The notes under the pieces are model-generated. The model saw only the letters and a list, made by a program, of their open reading frames with translations. It had not been told where the DNA came from and ran no database searches. DNA of 34,693 nucleotides from Pseudomonadota bacterium. GTDB taxonomy: Bacteria; Myxococcota_A; UBA9160; PR03. The stretch covers positions 1 through 34,693 of the forward strand of contig QEVM01000042.1 of the NCBI GenBank assembly GCA_003576805.1, written 5' to 3'. Both the position numbers and the translations under genes were made by a program. Shown here piece after piece: positions 1 through 6,241 of the stretch (within the stretch, counting starts at the first letter, position 1; each line of letters starts with the position of its first letter).

Positions 1-172
1 CGCGGTGCGTGCGATGGCGTTCGGTGTGTCGCATGGCTCGCATCGAGTTCCCTCCTCGCCCGTCAGGATCGCGCACTCGCAGCACGTGCCACGCGAGCGC
101 GTCGCATCGAACGTTCTCTGATGGACGCGCTCGGCAGCGCGCTCCCAGCCTCCGCGCGTAGTGGGGTACGAC

Positions 173-1132
173 ATGGATCCTCGATCACGACGGTGCGTCG
201 TTCGATGGCTGATGGCGGCGCTCTGCAGCACGTGCTGGGCGATGCCGCGCGCGGGCTCCGCGCAGGCCACGTTCACGGGGCTCGGCGATCTGCCGGGCGG
301 TGCCTTCCAGAGTCAGGCCGAGGCCGTGTCCGACGACGGCGTCGCCGTCGTCGGCATCGGCACGGCGGCGACGGGACCCCAGGCGTTCCGCTGGCAGGCA
401 GTGGGCGGGATGGTCGGCCTTGGCGGACTCCCGGGCGGTCCGGTGTTCAGCTTTGCGTTCGGTGTCTCGGGCGACGGGTCGGTGGTGGTCGGCAACGCGA
501 TCCCGGATGCGTTCGTGTGGGACGCCGAGCGCGGCATGCGCAGCGTGCGCGACGTGCTCGCCGGTCTCCGCGGACGGCCGCACCGTCGTCGGTGTCGGCA
601 CCAACCCGAGCGGGCAGAAAGAGGCTTGGCTCGCCGTCCTTCCGCCGTCGCGCTGCCAGAACGGACTCGACGACGACGGCGACGGGCTCGCCGACCATCC
701 CGCCGATCCCGGCTGCGCCCGCGCGAGAGCGACGTCGAGAATCCGGAATGCGACGACGGCGACGACGACGACGCGGACGGCTTCATCGACCATCCCGCCG
801 ATCCCGGCTGCCTCGCCCGCTCCGATCCGAGCGAGCGGCCGACGTGCAGCGACGCACTCGACAACGATCTCGACGGCGCGACCGACTTCCCGCAAGACGC
901 CGGCTGCACCGACGCGGACGATGCGCTCGAAGAGGCCGCGTGCGACGACGGCCTCGACGACGACGGCGACGGACTCGTCGACTTCGACGATCCGGCCTGC
1001 GACGCCCACTGGCCGTACTGGGAATCGGCGCCGTGCGGAGTCGGTGCGGAGCTCGCGTTCGGGATGCCGGTCTTGATCTGGCTCGCAGCGCGCCGGCGGC
1101 GCCATCGCGATCGGAACGACCCGTCACGATGA
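173..1132 (+). CDS. Secreted HAF/MopE-like repeat protein, two compensating frameshifts
   Basis: The protein starts with a hydrophobic signal peptide (about residues 10-31, ending near AQA). HAF-type repeats follow (SDDG..VVG and SGDG..VVVG, each before a short aromatic stretch). Then come four Asp-rich Cys-bounded repeats of the MopE metal-binding type (C-x-DG-x-DDDGDG-x2-D-x5-C), near 654-716, 750-812, 846-908 and 942-1001. The C-terminus has a Cys-Gly, a hydrophobic helix and an Arg cluster, resembling a C-terminal sorting signal. The frame of the start holds to about 563. The next HAF repeat and the first Asp-rich repeat are read only one frame over (about 565-725), and the original frame resumes at about 730. 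This suggests two opposite indels, real or from sequencing. Start is the ATG at 173; a GTG lies in frame at 161. Expected role: exported, possibly calcium-binding surface protein. Partners are unknown. Confidence 0.6.
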   Translation: MDPRSRRCVVRWLMAALCSTCWAMPRAGSAQATFTGLGDLPGGAFQSQAEAVSDDGVAVVGIGTAATGPQAFRWQAVGGMVGLGGLPGGPVFSFAFGVSGDGSVVVGNAIPDAFVWDAERGMRSVRDVLAGLRGRPHRRRCRHQPERAERGLARRPSAVALPERTRRRRRRARRPSRRSRLRPRESDVENPECDDGDDDDADGFIDHPADPGCLARSDPSERPTCSDALDNDLDGATDFPQDAGCTDADDALEEAACDDGLDDDGDGLVDFDDPACDAHWPYWESAPCGVGAELAFGMPVLIWLAARRRRHRDRNDPSR

Positions 1133-1141
1133 AGTGTTGGA

Positions 1142-2092
1142 TTACGCGACGCTGGGATCCCGCGGATCGCCGGGGTCTTCGGACCGCGACCACGGTGCGC
1201 TGGCGAGCTTGCGCACGAGGAAGTCCACCAGCACGCGGATCCGCGCGGGCCGCAGGCCGCCCGGCGGCGCGACCAGGTGCAGCGCGATCGGCTCCATCTC
1301 CCAGTCGGGCAGGACCGCCTCGAGCCGTCCGCTCGCGAGCCACGTCCAGACGATGAAGTCGGGCTGGAGCGCGAGGCCGAGGCCGGCCAGCAGCGCGGGC
1401 GTCAGCGCGTCGCCGTTGTTCGCGCTGAGCGGGCCCGCCGGCCGCACGGCGACCTCCTCGCCCGCGGCGTTCGCGAAGCGCCACAGGTGCGGCGTCGGCA
1501 GGTAGGCGTATCCGAGGCAGGCGTGATCGGCGAGCTCGGAGGGATGGCGCAGCCTGCCGCGCCGTTCGAGGTAGGAGGGCGCCGCCACCAGGCGGCGCCG
1601 CACGCTGCACAGCCGTCGCGCGACGAGCGACGAGTCGGGCAGCGAGGCGATGCGCAGCGCGAGGTCGAAGCCGTCGCCGACGAGATCCGTGACCTCGTCG
1701 GAGAGCTGGAGCTCGATCGCGATCTGCGGAAACGCGGCGAGGAACTCGGGAAGGAGGGGCGCCACGTAGGCGATCCCGAACGACATCGGGCAGGCGAGGC
1801 GGATCCTCCCGTGCGGGGTGTCCGTCCCGGCCGACGCCTCGTTCTCCGCCGCCTCGGCCTCGGCGAGCAGGCGCGCGGCGGTCTCGAGCAGGGTGCGGCC
1901 GCTGTCGGTGAGCGAGAGCCGGCGCGACGTGCGGTGGAACAGCCGCGCGCCGAGCCGCTCCTCCAGCCGCGCGACGATCTTCGAGACCGTTCCCTTCGAG
2001 AGCTCGAGCTCGCCCGCGGCGCGCGCGAAGGAGCCGGCCTGCGCGACCTTCGCGAACACCGCCATCCCTTCGAGGTCCGGGAGCTTCGCCAT
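1142..2092 (-). CDS. LysR-family transcriptional regulator
   Basis: A 316-residue LysR-type regulator of normal family length. The N-terminal winged helix-turn-helix spans about residues 5-65 ([20 protein letters not shown], then [13 protein letters not shown]). The substrate-binding-like effector domain covers about 90-300. The ATG at 2092 was chosen because it gives the standard LysR N-terminus; the frame stays open much further upstream only because of high GC. The gene is divergent from the pirin gene with 93 bp between starts, the classic layout for a regulator controlling itself and its neighbour. A perfect AAACGAT/ATCGTTT inverted repeat lies in that gap. Its effector is not evident; the pirin-WrbA targets suggest quinone, flavonoid or electrophile stress (inference). 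It converges with the repeat-protein gene, 9 bp apart. Confidence 0.93.
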   Translation of the reverse strand: MAKLPDLEGMAVFAKVAQAGSFARAAGELELSKGTVSKIVARLEERLGARLFHRTSRRLSLTDSGRTLLETAARLLAEAEAAENEASAGTDTPHGRIRLACPMSFGIAYVAPLLPEFLAAFPQIAIELQLSDEVTDLVGDGFDLALRIASLPDSSLVARRLCSVRRRLVAAPSYLERRGRLRHPSELADHACLGYAYLPTPHLWRFANAAGEEVAVRPAGPLSANNGDALTPALLAGLGLALQPDFIVWTWLASGRLEAVLPDWEMEPIALHLVAPPGGLRPARIRVLVDFLVRKLASAPWSRSEDPGDPRDPSVA

Positions 2093-2103
2093 GCCTCTCT
2101 CGG

Positions 2104-2125
2104 AAACGATGCGTTTCGATCGTTT
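2104..2125. promoter_or_regulatory. Candidate LysR operator palindrome
   Basis: A perfect inverted repeat, AAACGAT-N8-ATCGTTT, lies 12 bp from the LysR start and about 60 bp upstream of the pirin start. A second overlapping dyad (GAAAC-N5-GTTTC, from 2103) shares bases with it. It is AT-richer than its surroundings. Position and symmetry fit the binding site of the divergent LysR protein. The exact T-N11-A core is not obvious, so this is a candidate. Confidence 0.55.
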
Positions 2126-2185
2126 CGCTTTTCCGGCCGGATGCTGGACCTCACACTGTCCTTCGACAAGAGGAGGTTTCTCGCC

Positions 2186-2884
2186 ATGATCGAGCGCAGG
2201 CGGTTCGAGGCACTCGGCAACGCCGACCACGGCTGGCTCCGGGCCCGCCACCATTTCTCGTTCGCGGGCTACCGCGATCCCGCGCGCATGGGCTGGGGCG
2301 CGCTGCGGGTCTGGAACGACGACGAGATCGCTCCGAGCTCGGGCTTCGCGCCGCACCCGCACGCGGACATGGAGATCGTGACCTACGTGACCGAGGGCGC
2401 GATCACGCACGAGGACGACCTCGGCAACCGCGGCCGCACGGAGGCGGGCGACGTGCAGGTGATGAGCGCGGGCACGGGGATCCGCCACGCGGAGCACAAC
2501 CGCGAGCCGGGCACGACGCGTCTCTTCCAGATCTGGATCGAGCCCGCGCAGCGCGGCGGGCGGCCGGCCTGGGGCACGCGACCGTTTCCGAAGGGCGATC
2601 GCGCGGGGCGCTTCGTCGCGCTCGCGAGCGGCCGGCCCGAGGACGGGGACGCGCTGCCGATCCGCACCGACGCGCGCGTCGTCGGCGCCACGCTGCGCGC
2701 CGGCGAGAGCGCCGAGTACGCGCTCGAGCCCGGGCGCCACGCCTACCTCGTGCCGGCGGCCGGCGCGGTGGACGTGAACGGCGTGCGGCTCGCGGCCCGC
2801 GACGGCGCCGCGATCCGCGACGAAGCCGTCCTGCGCGTGACGGCGCTGGAGGACGCCGAGGTCCTCCTCGTCGACGCCGCCTGA
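2186..2884 (+). CDS. Pirin family protein (cupin)
   Basis: A 232-residue bicupin of the pirin family, a non-haem metal protein; bacterial members can act as quercetin 2,3-dioxygenases. The N-terminal cupin carries the metal site: His57, His59, His101 and Glu103 (in [11 protein letters not shown] and GIRHAEHN), matching the 3-His/1-Glu set of human pirin. The C-terminal cupin (about 130-232) is degenerate, as usual. The ATG at 2186 is chosen because a perfect AGGAGG lies at 2171-2176. It is the first gene of a probable operon with wrbA (37-nt gap) and divergent from a LysR gene that probably controls it. The substrate cannot be told from sequence. Confidence 0.92.
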   Translation: MIERRRFEALGNADHGWLRARHHFSFAGYRDPARMGWGALRVWNDDEIAPSSGFAPHPHADMEIVTYVTEGAITHEDDLGNRGRTEAGDVQVMSAGTGIRHAEHNREPGTTRLFQIWIEPAQRGGRPAWGTRPFPKGDRAGRFVALASGRPEDGDALPIRTDARVVGATLRAGESAEYALEPGRHAYLVPAAGAVDVNGVRLAARDGAAIRDEAVLRVTALEDAEVLLVDAA

Positions 2885-2921
2885 ACCCACTTCCGCGAAT
2901 CTACACACGAAAGGAACAGAC

Positions 2922-3524
2922 ATGCCCAAGGTTCTCGTCCTCTATCACTCCACGTACGGCCACGTCGAGGCGATGGCCCACGCGGTCGCCGAGGGCGCCC
3001 GCTCCGTGGACGGCGCGAAGGTCGACGTGAAGCGCGTCCCCGAGCTCGTCCCTGCGGAAGTGGCGAAGAAGTCCGGCTACAAGCTCGAGCAGCCCGCGCC
3101 GCTCGCGACGCCCGCCGAGCTCGAGCACTACGACGCGATCGTGATCGGCGTCGGCACGCGCTACGGCCGCATGGCGTCGCAGATGGCGAGCTTCCTCGAC
3201 CAGACCGGCGGCTTGTGGGCGCGCGGCGCGCTGAACGGGAAGGTCGGCGCGGTGTTCACGTCGACCGCGACCCAGCACGGCGGTCAGGAGACGACGATCC
3301 TCTCGACCATCACCAACCTGCTGCACCTCGGGATGGTGATCGTCGGCCTGCCCTACTCGTTCGCCGGCCAGATGACGCTGGACGAGATCACCGGCGGCTC
3401 GCCGTACGGCGCCAGCACCATCGCCGGCGGCCAGGGCGAGCGGATGCCGAGCGAGAACGAGCTGGCGGGCGCGCGCTTCCAGGGCCGGCTCGTCGCGGAG
3501 ACGGCGAAGAAGCTGCACGGCTAG
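2922..3524 (+). CDS. wrbA: NAD(P)H:quinone oxidoreductase, WrbA type
   Basis: A 200-residue flavodoxin-fold enzyme that reduces quinones by two electrons with FMN and NAD(P)H, avoiding semiquinone radicals; cytoplasmic. The FMN phosphate loop is [12 protein letters not shown] near the N-terminus. WrbA hallmarks include [19 protein letters not shown] (about 79-97), the isoalloxazine-contact segment [12 protein letters not shown] and the [12 protein letters not shown] loop. Length matches the family (about 198-200). The start has an AAAGGA Shine-Dalgarno 7-8 nt upstream. It follows pirin by 37 nt and is likely cotranscribed under the divergent LysR regulator, giving a small quinone/electrophile-response cassette (inference from context). 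Confidence 0.95.
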   Translation: MPKVLVLYHSTYGHVEAMAHAVAEGARSVDGAKVDVKRVPELVPAEVAKKSGYKLEQPAPLATPAELEHYDAIVIGVGTRYGRMASQMASFLDQTGGLWARGALNGKVGAVFTSTATQHGGQETTILSTITNLLHLGMVIVGLPYSFAGQMTLDEITGGSPYGASTIAGGQGERMPSENELAGARFQGRLVAETAKKLHG

Positions 3525-3525
3525 C

Positions 3526-3543
3526 GCCGGCGACGCCGCCGGC
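3526..3543 (+). terminator. Weak hairpin just after wrbA
   Basis: GCCGGCG / CGCCGGC arms (7 bp, perfect) with a 4-nt loop begin 2 nt after the wrbA stop. There is no T-run, so intrinsic termination is doubtful; it may stabilise the mRNA 3' end. Confidence 0.3.
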
Positions 3544-3560
3544 CGGTGTCGCGCACTATG

Positions 3561-3592
3561 CTGGGCCTCCACCCTTCGTGGAGGAGGCCCAG
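3561..3592 (+). promoter_or_regulatory. Hairpin burying the Shine-Dalgarno of the next gene
   Basis: The left arm CTGGGCCTCCAC (3561-3572), a 5-nt loop CCTTC and the right arm 3578-3592 form a 12-bp stem with a 3-nt bulge. The right arm contains the GGAGGAGG ribosome-binding sequence of the gene starting at 3594, so the whole site is paired in the folded state and ends 1 nt before the ATG. It could limit translation until melted, or serve as a terminator of wrbA transcripts; there is no U-tract. Confidence 0.5.
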
Positions 3593-3593
3593 C

Positions 3594-4106
3594 ATGAGAC
3601 GCGTCGCGCGCATCCTCGGCGTTCTGCTCGCAGTCGTGATCGCCGCGATCGCGGGTCTCGCGGTCGCCGCCCGCTTCTCCGACGGCCCGATCGCGATCTT
3701 CGCGGGCGGACCGTTCACGAGCGGCGAGCGGGTCAGCGGACCCGAGCCCGACTGGTCCTTCGTGCGCGACGTGCGCGAGGTGGAGTTCCAGCTCCTCGAT
3801 CCGCCGCGCTCGCGCGTCACGTGGATCCTCGACCACGCGGGCAAGGCCTACATCCCGTCCGGCTACATGACGTCGTGGTGGGGCCGGCTGTGGAAGCGCT
3901 GGCCGCACGAGGCCGCGCAGGATCCCCGCGTCCTCCTGCGCATTGACGGCAAGCTGTACGAGCGGCGCTTGGTGCGGATCGAGAGCGGCCCGGCGGTGCA
4001 GCCGCTGCTCGACGAGCTCGGCCGCAAGTACGCCGGCGGGCGCGAGGTCCCGCGCGAAGCCGTCACGTCCGGCGAGCTCTGGCTCTTCGAGCTGGCGCCG
4101 CGCTGA
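3594..4106 (+). CDS. Membrane-anchored conserved hypothetical protein
   Basis: A 170-residue protein with one N-terminal membrane segment (about residues 5-27, after Arg-rich MRRVAR) and a soluble domain outside the cytoplasm. The domain has the conserved-looking stretches PDWSFVRDV, EFQLLDPPRSRVTWIL and PRVLLRIDGKLYERRLVRI. It loosely recalls small split-barrel proteins related to flavin-dependent nitroreductases, but no cofactor motif can be named, so no function is assigned. The ATG at 3594 is preferred over the in-frame GTG at 3546 because GGAGGAGG precedes it and the membrane anchor follows directly. That ribosome site lies inside a strong hairpin. The cyclase gene starts 33 nt downstream on the same strand. 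Confidence 0.75.
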   Translation: MRRVARILGVLLAVVIAAIAGLAVAARFSDGPIAIFAGGPFTSGERVSGPEPDWSFVRDVREVEFQLLDPPRSRVTWILDHAGKAYIPSGYMTSWWGRLWKRWPHEAAQDPRVLLRIDGKLYERRLVRIESGPAVQPLLDELGRKYAGGREVPREAVTSGELWLFELAPR

Positions 4107-4139
4107 GGCAGCCTCGCGGTCGCGCTACTTCTCCAACCC

Positions 4140-5495
4140 ATGTCGATGGCCATCCCGCCCGAAACCCGCTTCGCAAGCGTCGGCGGCGACCGGGTCGCGT
4201 ACCAGGTGATCGGCGACGGCCCGCGCGACCTGGTCCACACGATCGGGCTGTGGAGCCAGGTCGACGTCATCTTCGACGATCTGTCCACGCAGCGGTACCT
4301 GCGGCGGCTCGCCGCGACGCACCGCGTGATCCTGTTCGACGCGCGCGGGACGGGCCTCTCCGACGCGCGCCCGGCGGACGGGCGCAGCATCGCGGAGCAC
4401 TGGGGCGAAGACCTGCTCGCCGTGCTCGACGCCGCCGGTGCGAGCGCGCCGTCGATGCTCGGGATCGTCGACGCGGGGCCGCTGATGCTGCGCTTTCTCG
4501 AGCTCCACCCGGATCGCTGCTCGCGCCTCGTCCTGTTCAACACGAGCGCGTGCTTCGCCGCGGCGCCGGACTATCCGATCGGGTTCACGCCGCAGCAGCT
4601 GCAACGCTTCCACGTATTCCTGCACGCGACGTGGGGACAGGACAAGTGGGTGGAGTGGTTCGTGCCGAGCGTGGCGGCGAACGAGCCGCTGCGGCGCTGG
4701 GTCGCGCGCTGGTGTCGCGCGCAGGCGTCGCCGGGCACTGCCGTCGCGAACGTGCGCGAGATCGTCCAGATGGATGGGCGCAGCGGGCTCGGCGCGCTCG
4801 CGATCCCGGTGCTCGTCATGGCGCGTCGCGACTATCGGATGATCCCGCCCGCGCACGGCCGCTACATCGCCGAGCACGTCCCCGGCGCGCGCTTCGTCCT
4901 GCTCCCCGGAGCCGACGGGCTGCCCATCTTCGAGACGACCGACGCGATCCTCGATCAGGTCGAGGAGTTCCTGACGGGCAGCCGCCAGAGCGAGCCCGAG
5001 CGCGTGCTGGCGACCGTGCTCTTCACCGACATCGCGGATTCCACCGTCCGCGCCGCCGAACTCGGCGACGCAGCATGGCGTCAGCTCCTCGACCGGCACG
5101 ACCGCACCCTGCGCGAGCAGATCGCGCTCCATCGCGGGCGGCTCGTCGAGAGCACGGGCGACGGCGCGCTCGCCACCTTCGACCGCCCCGACCACGCCAT
5201 CGAGTGCGCGCTCTCGCTGCACCGCGCGCTCGGCGTGCTCGGCGTGGCGATCCGCGCCGGGCTGCACACGGGCAGCGTCGAGCTGCGCGAGGCGGGCCGC
5301 GTCGGCGGCATGGCCGTCCACATCGGCGCGCGCGTCGCGACGGTGGCGCGGCCCGGCGAGGTGCTCGTCTCGCGCACCTTGCGCGACGTCCTGCTCGGCT
5401 CGCATTACGCCTTCCGCGAGCGCGGCGTGCACGAGCTCAAGGGCGTGCCGGACCGCTGGACGCTCTACGCGGTGGACCCACCCGCGTTGGCGTGA
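4140..5495 (+). CDS. Class III nucleotidyl cyclase with inactive alpha/beta-hydrolase domain
   Basis: A 451-residue fusion. Residues 1-280 form an alpha/beta-hydrolase fold (oxyanion-region HTIGLWSQ, FDARGTGLSD, core strand IPVLVMARRDYR). The nucleophile elbow, normally G-x-S-x-G, reads GIVDA (108-112), so Ser is Val110. The usual catalytic His (GADH) is Gly260. Both losses argue for a ligand-binding rather than hydrolytic domain. Residues 285-448 are a class III cyclase catalytic domain: metal aspartates Asp297 (LFTDI) and Asp341 (STGDG) are present and the transition-state Arg398 is kept. The purine-recognition Lys is replaced by Glu337 and the catalytic Asn by His394, so nucleotide choice and activity are uncertain. 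The active form would be a dimer. The fusion class is known in actinobacteria and proteobacteria. An ATG at 4146 is an alternative start. Confidence 0.88.
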   Translation: MSMAIPPETRFASVGGDRVAYQVIGDGPRDLVHTIGLWSQVDVIFDDLSTQRYLRRLAATHRVILFDARGTGLSDARPADGRSIAEHWGEDLLAVLDAAGASAPSMLGIVDAGPLMLRFLELHPDRCSRLVLFNTSACFAAAPDYPIGFTPQQLQRFHVFLHATWGQDKWVEWFVPSVAANEPLRRWVARWCRAQASPGTAVANVREIVQMDGRSGLGALAIPVLVMARRDYRMIPPAHGRYIAEHVPGARFVLLPGADGLPIFETTDAILDQVEEFLTGSRQSEPERVLATVLFTDIADSTVRAAELGDAAWRQLLDRHDRTLREQIALHRGRLVESTGDGALATFDRPDHAIECALSLHRALGVLGVAIRAGLHTGSVELREAGRVGGMAVHIGARVATVARPGEVLVSRTLRDVLLGSHYAFRERGVHELKGVPDRWTLYAVDPPALA

Positions 5496-5514
5496 ACCGC
5501 GCGCCCTCGAACGA

Positions 5515-5549
5515 CCAGGCCCGACGCGGCAACCCCGCGTCGGGCCTGG
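5515..5549. terminator. Strong bidirectional hairpin between cyclase and tRNA-Arg
   Basis: A perfect 15-bp inverted repeat (5515-5529 with 5535-5549, arms beginning CCAGGCCCGACG) has a 5-nt loop. It lies 20 nt after the cyclase stop and 6 nt past the 3' CCA of the minus-strand tRNA-Arg, so it can serve both convergent transcripts. No T-run on either side. Confidence 0.7.
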
Positions 5550-5555
5550 GAAGAA

Positions 5556-5632
5556 TGGCGCGCCCGGCATGACTCGAACATGCGACCTCCAGGTCCGCAA
5601 CCTGGCGCTCTATCCAACTGAGCTACGGGCGC
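5556..5632 (-). tRNA. tRNA-Arg (anticodon GCG)
   Basis: A full cloverleaf is visible on the minus strand: acceptor GCGCCCG/CGGGCGC, D stem GCTC/GAGC, anticodon stem CCAGG/CCTGG with loop TTGCGGA, T stem GCATG/CATGC, discriminator G and encoded CCA. The anticodon at 5596-5598 is GCG, reading CGC and CGU. A at position 20 and C35, the arginine identity elements, are present. Most bacteria read these codons with ACG deaminated to ICG by TadA, so the GCG form is unusual. It is the last gene of the minus-strand tRNA group. Confidence 0.93.
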
Positions 5633-5644
5633 GTGAGGCGAGGC

Positions 5645-5672
5645 AATCTAGCCGAATCTCTCGGCGCTCCAA
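5645..5672 (-). promoter_or_regulatory. Possible promoter of tRNA-Arg
   Basis: On the minus strand TTGGAG (5667-5672) and TAGATT (5645-5650) are separated by 16 bp, with 12 nt from the -10-like element to the mature 5' end. The -10 matches 4 of 6 consensus positions and the -35 only 3, so the call is tentative. Confidence 0.35.
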
Positions 5673-5731
5673 CCGTGCGGCGCTGCGAACTTCGCGATCG
5701 CAAGTCCGGGTGAGGCGTCCCCTGACGGCGA

Positions 5732-5839
5732 GTCCCGGCGGCTGATGCGGCCCGGCTGGCAAGGAGCGCAAGCGAAGGCGTACTTCCCGTACGCCGAGCG
5801 CCGCGCGACGCCGCCAGATGGGTCGCAGCGGCTGCCGGG
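5732..5839 (-). repeat. tRNA-Ser-associated hairpin repeat, copy A
   Basis: About 108 bp starting directly after the CCA of tRNA-Ser(GGA). The outer arms (5734-5749 and 5824-5839) pair over 16 positions with one mismatch and two G-T wobbles. The next segment (GGCTGGC with GCCAGAT) also pairs, and a perfect tip hairpin GGCGTAC/GTACGCC (5777-5795, loop TTCCC) closes the structure. It differs from copy C at only about 5 positions, two of which keep the outer arm paired as wobbles. No T-run follows, so it is not a standard terminator. Confidence 0.85.
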
Positions 5840-5929
5840 TGGCGGAGAGAGTGGGATTCGAACCCACGGTACCCTTTCGGGTACACGCGCTCTCCAGGCG
5901 CGTGCCTTCAGCCGCTCGGCCATCTCTCC
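5840..5929 (-). tRNA. tRNA-Ser (anticodon GGA)
   Basis: A class II tRNA on the minus strand with acceptor GGAGAGA/TCTCTCC, anticodon stem CGCGC/GCGCG and loop CTGGAGA (anticodon GGA, reads UCC and UCU). It has a long variable arm (TACCCGAAAGGGTA), T arm GTGGG-TTCGAAT-CCCAC, discriminator G and encoded CCA (5840-5842). The CCA is followed without a gap by hairpin repeat A. Confidence 0.96.
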
Positions 5930-5980
5930 GCGGCGGATCTCCGAAGATCTCCGCTCTTCCCGACGATGCTCGCCTGGCAA

Positions 5981-6087
5981 GTCCCAGCCGTCGATGCGGG
6001 CCCGATGGCAAGGAGCGTGAGCGACGGCGTACTTGGGTACGCCGAGCGAAACGCGACGCAGCCAGCGGGGTCGCAGCGATGGCTGGG
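5981..6087 (-). repeat. tRNA-Ser-associated hairpin repeat, copy B
   Basis: The diverged member of the family, directly after the CCA of tRNA-Ser(GCT). Arms CCCAGCCGTCGATGCG (5983-5998) and CGCAGCGATGGCTGGG (6072-6087) still pair throughout, apart from the A-G mismatch common to all copies. Against copy C, arm positions 4, 7 and 9 changed on both strands (G-C to A-T, A-T to C-G, C-G to T-A) and position 8 became a wobble. The tip GGCGTAC/GTACGCC (6026-6043) is unchanged in stem with a TTGG loop. These compensatory changes indicate selection on structure. Confidence 0.85.
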
Positions 6088-6177
6088 TGGCGGAGAGGGA
6101 GGGATTCGAACCCTCGATACGGTTTCCCGTATGCAGGTTTAGCAAACCTGTGCCTTAAGCCACTCGGCCACCTCTCC
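6088..6177 (-). tRNA. tRNA-Ser (anticodon GCT)
   Basis: Class II tRNA on the minus strand: acceptor GGAGAGG/CCTCTCC, anticodon stem CAGGT/ACCTG with loop TTGCTAA (anticodon GCT, reads AGC and AGU). It has a long variable arm (ATACGGGAAACCGTAT), T arm GAGGG-TTCGAAT-CCCTC and encoded CCA (6088-6090). It lies between the cytochrome gene stop (6242) and hairpin repeat B. Confidence 0.96.
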
Positions 6178-6241
6178 CGCACGGGAGGCGGGGCAACATA
6201 GCGGCGCGCGCCCCGATCGGCTGCCCCGCAGCGTCGCCGGA

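Noticed and set aside
5648..6145. Open frames of 80-165 codons across the tRNA-Ser genes and hairpin repeats
   Set aside because: They translate tRNA and repeat sequence and show no protein family; GC-rich DNA leaves such frames open by chance.
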